A stretch of DNA of 64,000 nt, taken from contig NZ_CAMKGL010000001.1 in the NCBI RefSeq assembly GCF_946227985.1, forward strand, positions 1,054,001 to 1,118,000, written 5' to 3'. Position 1 is the first letter of the stretch. Every line of letters begins with the position of its first letter. The DNA comes from Serratia quinivorans (GTDB lineage: Bacteria > Pseudomonadota > Gammaproteobacteria > Enterobacterales > Enterobacteriaceae). The translations under genes and the position numbers were made by a program. This document shows positions 63,199 to 64,000 of the stretch, one piece after another. The notes under the pieces were generated by a model that was not told the origin of the DNA, did no database searches, and worked only from the letters and a program-made list of their open reading frames with translations.

Positions 63199-64000
63199 AT
63201 GCGCACACAAATCGCGATTATTGGTGCCGGCCCGGCCGGATTGATGCTGTCGCACCTGCTGCATCTGCAGGGTATTGAGTCGGTGGTATTGGAAACGCGC
63301 GGCCAGCAGGCGGTGGAGTCGACCATTCGCGCCGGGGTGCTGGAGCAGGGAACGGTCGATTTACTCAATCAGACCGGGTTGGGTGAACGTATGCGCGCAG
63401 AAGGGGCGCAGCACCATGGTATTCGGTTGGCGTTCGGTGGCCAACAACACCGGATTGACCTGACAGAACTGACCAACCGGGCGATCACCGTCTACGCCCA
63501 GCATGAAGTACTGAAAGATTTGATTGCCGCGCGGCAGGCGGCGAACGGACAGCTCCATTTTGAGGTGGAGCAGGTGGAACTCAAGGCGCTGGACAGTGAG
63601 CGGCCGCAGGTGCATTACCGGCATCAGGGCGAGCAACGGCGAATTGACTGTGATTTTGTCATTGGCTGCGACGGTTTTCACGGCATTAGCCGGGCGGCGA
63701 TGCCCGGCGGACTGCGTCAGGATTATACCCGGATTTATCCCTTTGGCTGGTTCGGTATTTTGGTGGAGGCACCGCCGTCCAGCGATGAGCTAATCTACGC
63801 CTGCCACCCGCGAGGCTTCGCGCTGATCAGCACCCGTTCGCCTGGCGTTCAGCGGATGTATTTCCAGTGCGATCCGGCGGAAAATGTCGACCAATGGTCG
63901 GACGATCGCATCTGGAGCGAACTGGAGAGCCGGGTAGAAAATCACGACGGCTGGTCGCTGAAAAAGGGCCGTATATTCCAGAAAAACGTGGTCGGCATGC
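63199..64000 (+). CDS. pobA: 4-hydroxybenzoate 3-monooxygenase, 3' end cut by window
   Basis: The first 267 codons are present and the frame is open to the right edge. The ATG at 63199 follows a strong AAGGAG. The product begins with an FAD site IAIIGAGPAGLMLSHLLH, followed by TIRAGVLEQGTVDLL, the PobA active-site segment, then TVYAQHEVLKDLIAAR, the second flavin motif CDGFHGISR, and YPFGWFGILVE. The enzyme uses NADPH and O2 to convert 4-hydroxybenzoate to protocatechuate. It is co-transcribed with pcaK. Confidence 0.95.
   Translation, partial: MRTQIAIIGAGPAGLMLSHLLHLQGIESVVLETRGQQAVESTIRAGVLEQGTVDLLNQTGLGERMRAEGAQHHGIRLAFGGQQHRIDLTELTNRAITVYAQHEVLKDLIAARQAANGQLHFEVEQVELKALDSERPQVHYRHQGEQRRIDCDFVIGCDGFHGISRAAMPGGLRQDYTRIYPFGWFGILVEAPPSSDELIYACHPRGFALISTRSPGVQRMYFQCDPAENVDQWSDDRIWSELESRVENHDGWSLKKGRIFQKNVVGM

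Noticed and set aside
1-64000. CRISPR arrays, tRNA or rRNA genes and intact prophage
   Set aside because: No regularly spaced repeats, tRNA-like cloverleaf with conserved TTCGA arm in a gene-free gap, or phage structural genes were seen.

Overview
The window looks like chromosome from an enterobacterium of the genus Serratia, most likely the S. plymuthica / S. liquefaciens / S. proteamaculans group. Reasons: a three-gene ferric-iron transporter whose sizes (338, 527 and 345 residues) and order match S. marcescens sfuABC; a palatinose (pal) gene cluster of the Erwinia rhapontici type; and a gene density and base composition typical of the genus. The species is an inference. Coding is dense, with no rRNA, tRNA or CRISPR seen.

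Layout. 1-9.4 kb: end of a LysR regulator, the K+ transporter kup, a cupin protein, then a small catabolic block (TetR regulator divergent from a sugar-phosphate isomerase-like protein and two alpha/beta hydrolases, converging on an aldehyde dehydrogenase that is divergent from an AraC regulator). 9.4-18.1 kb: iron and odds and ends: a frameshifted siderophore-type binding protein behind a Fur-box-like site, an EamA exporter, a second stand-alone EF-G, and sfuCBA behind overlapping Fur-box-like sites. 18.2-21.1 kb: a membrane protein with a two-component system. 21.05-23.6 kb: an oppA-like gene reduced to its two ends, with an AT-rich alginate-lyase-like gene and a broken Tn3-type transposase between them. 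23.7-27 kb: a magnesium block: M-box riboswitch, a short mgtE, an mgtS-like 30-residue membrane peptide, further tiny ORFs and a CDF transporter. 27-31.9 kb: an ABC-F ATPase with a leader peptide, a large MscS-type channel and a small lipoprotein. 31.9-34 kb: GlxA-type regulator and metallo-beta-lactamase-fold hydrolase.

34-42.5 kb: the pal cluster, palR divergent from palEFGHKQ, with the sucrose isomerase gene palI and palZ absent. 43.2-47.7 kb: an iron module made of an IucD-type N-hydroxylase, a TupA-like ATP-grasp ligase and a TonB-dependent siderophore receptor with a strong Fur box. 48-52 kb: a MASE1-GGDEF diguanylate cyclase, a YbaA-like and a PhnB-like protein, and dsdA.

52-64 kb: an aromatic-acid region. 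TetR and IclR (PcaR-like) regulators sit beside two AAHS-family aromatic-acid transporters and the start of pobA; both transporter promoters carry sites closely resembling the Pseudomonas PcaR box. Between the two transporters lies a tightly coupled five-gene envelope operon on the minus strand (MscS-type channel, two Omp85-type barrels without POTRA domains, another outer-membrane barrel, and a secreted DUF4056-like protein). This operon and the hydroxylase/ATP-grasp/receptor module are the best candidates for undescribed systems.
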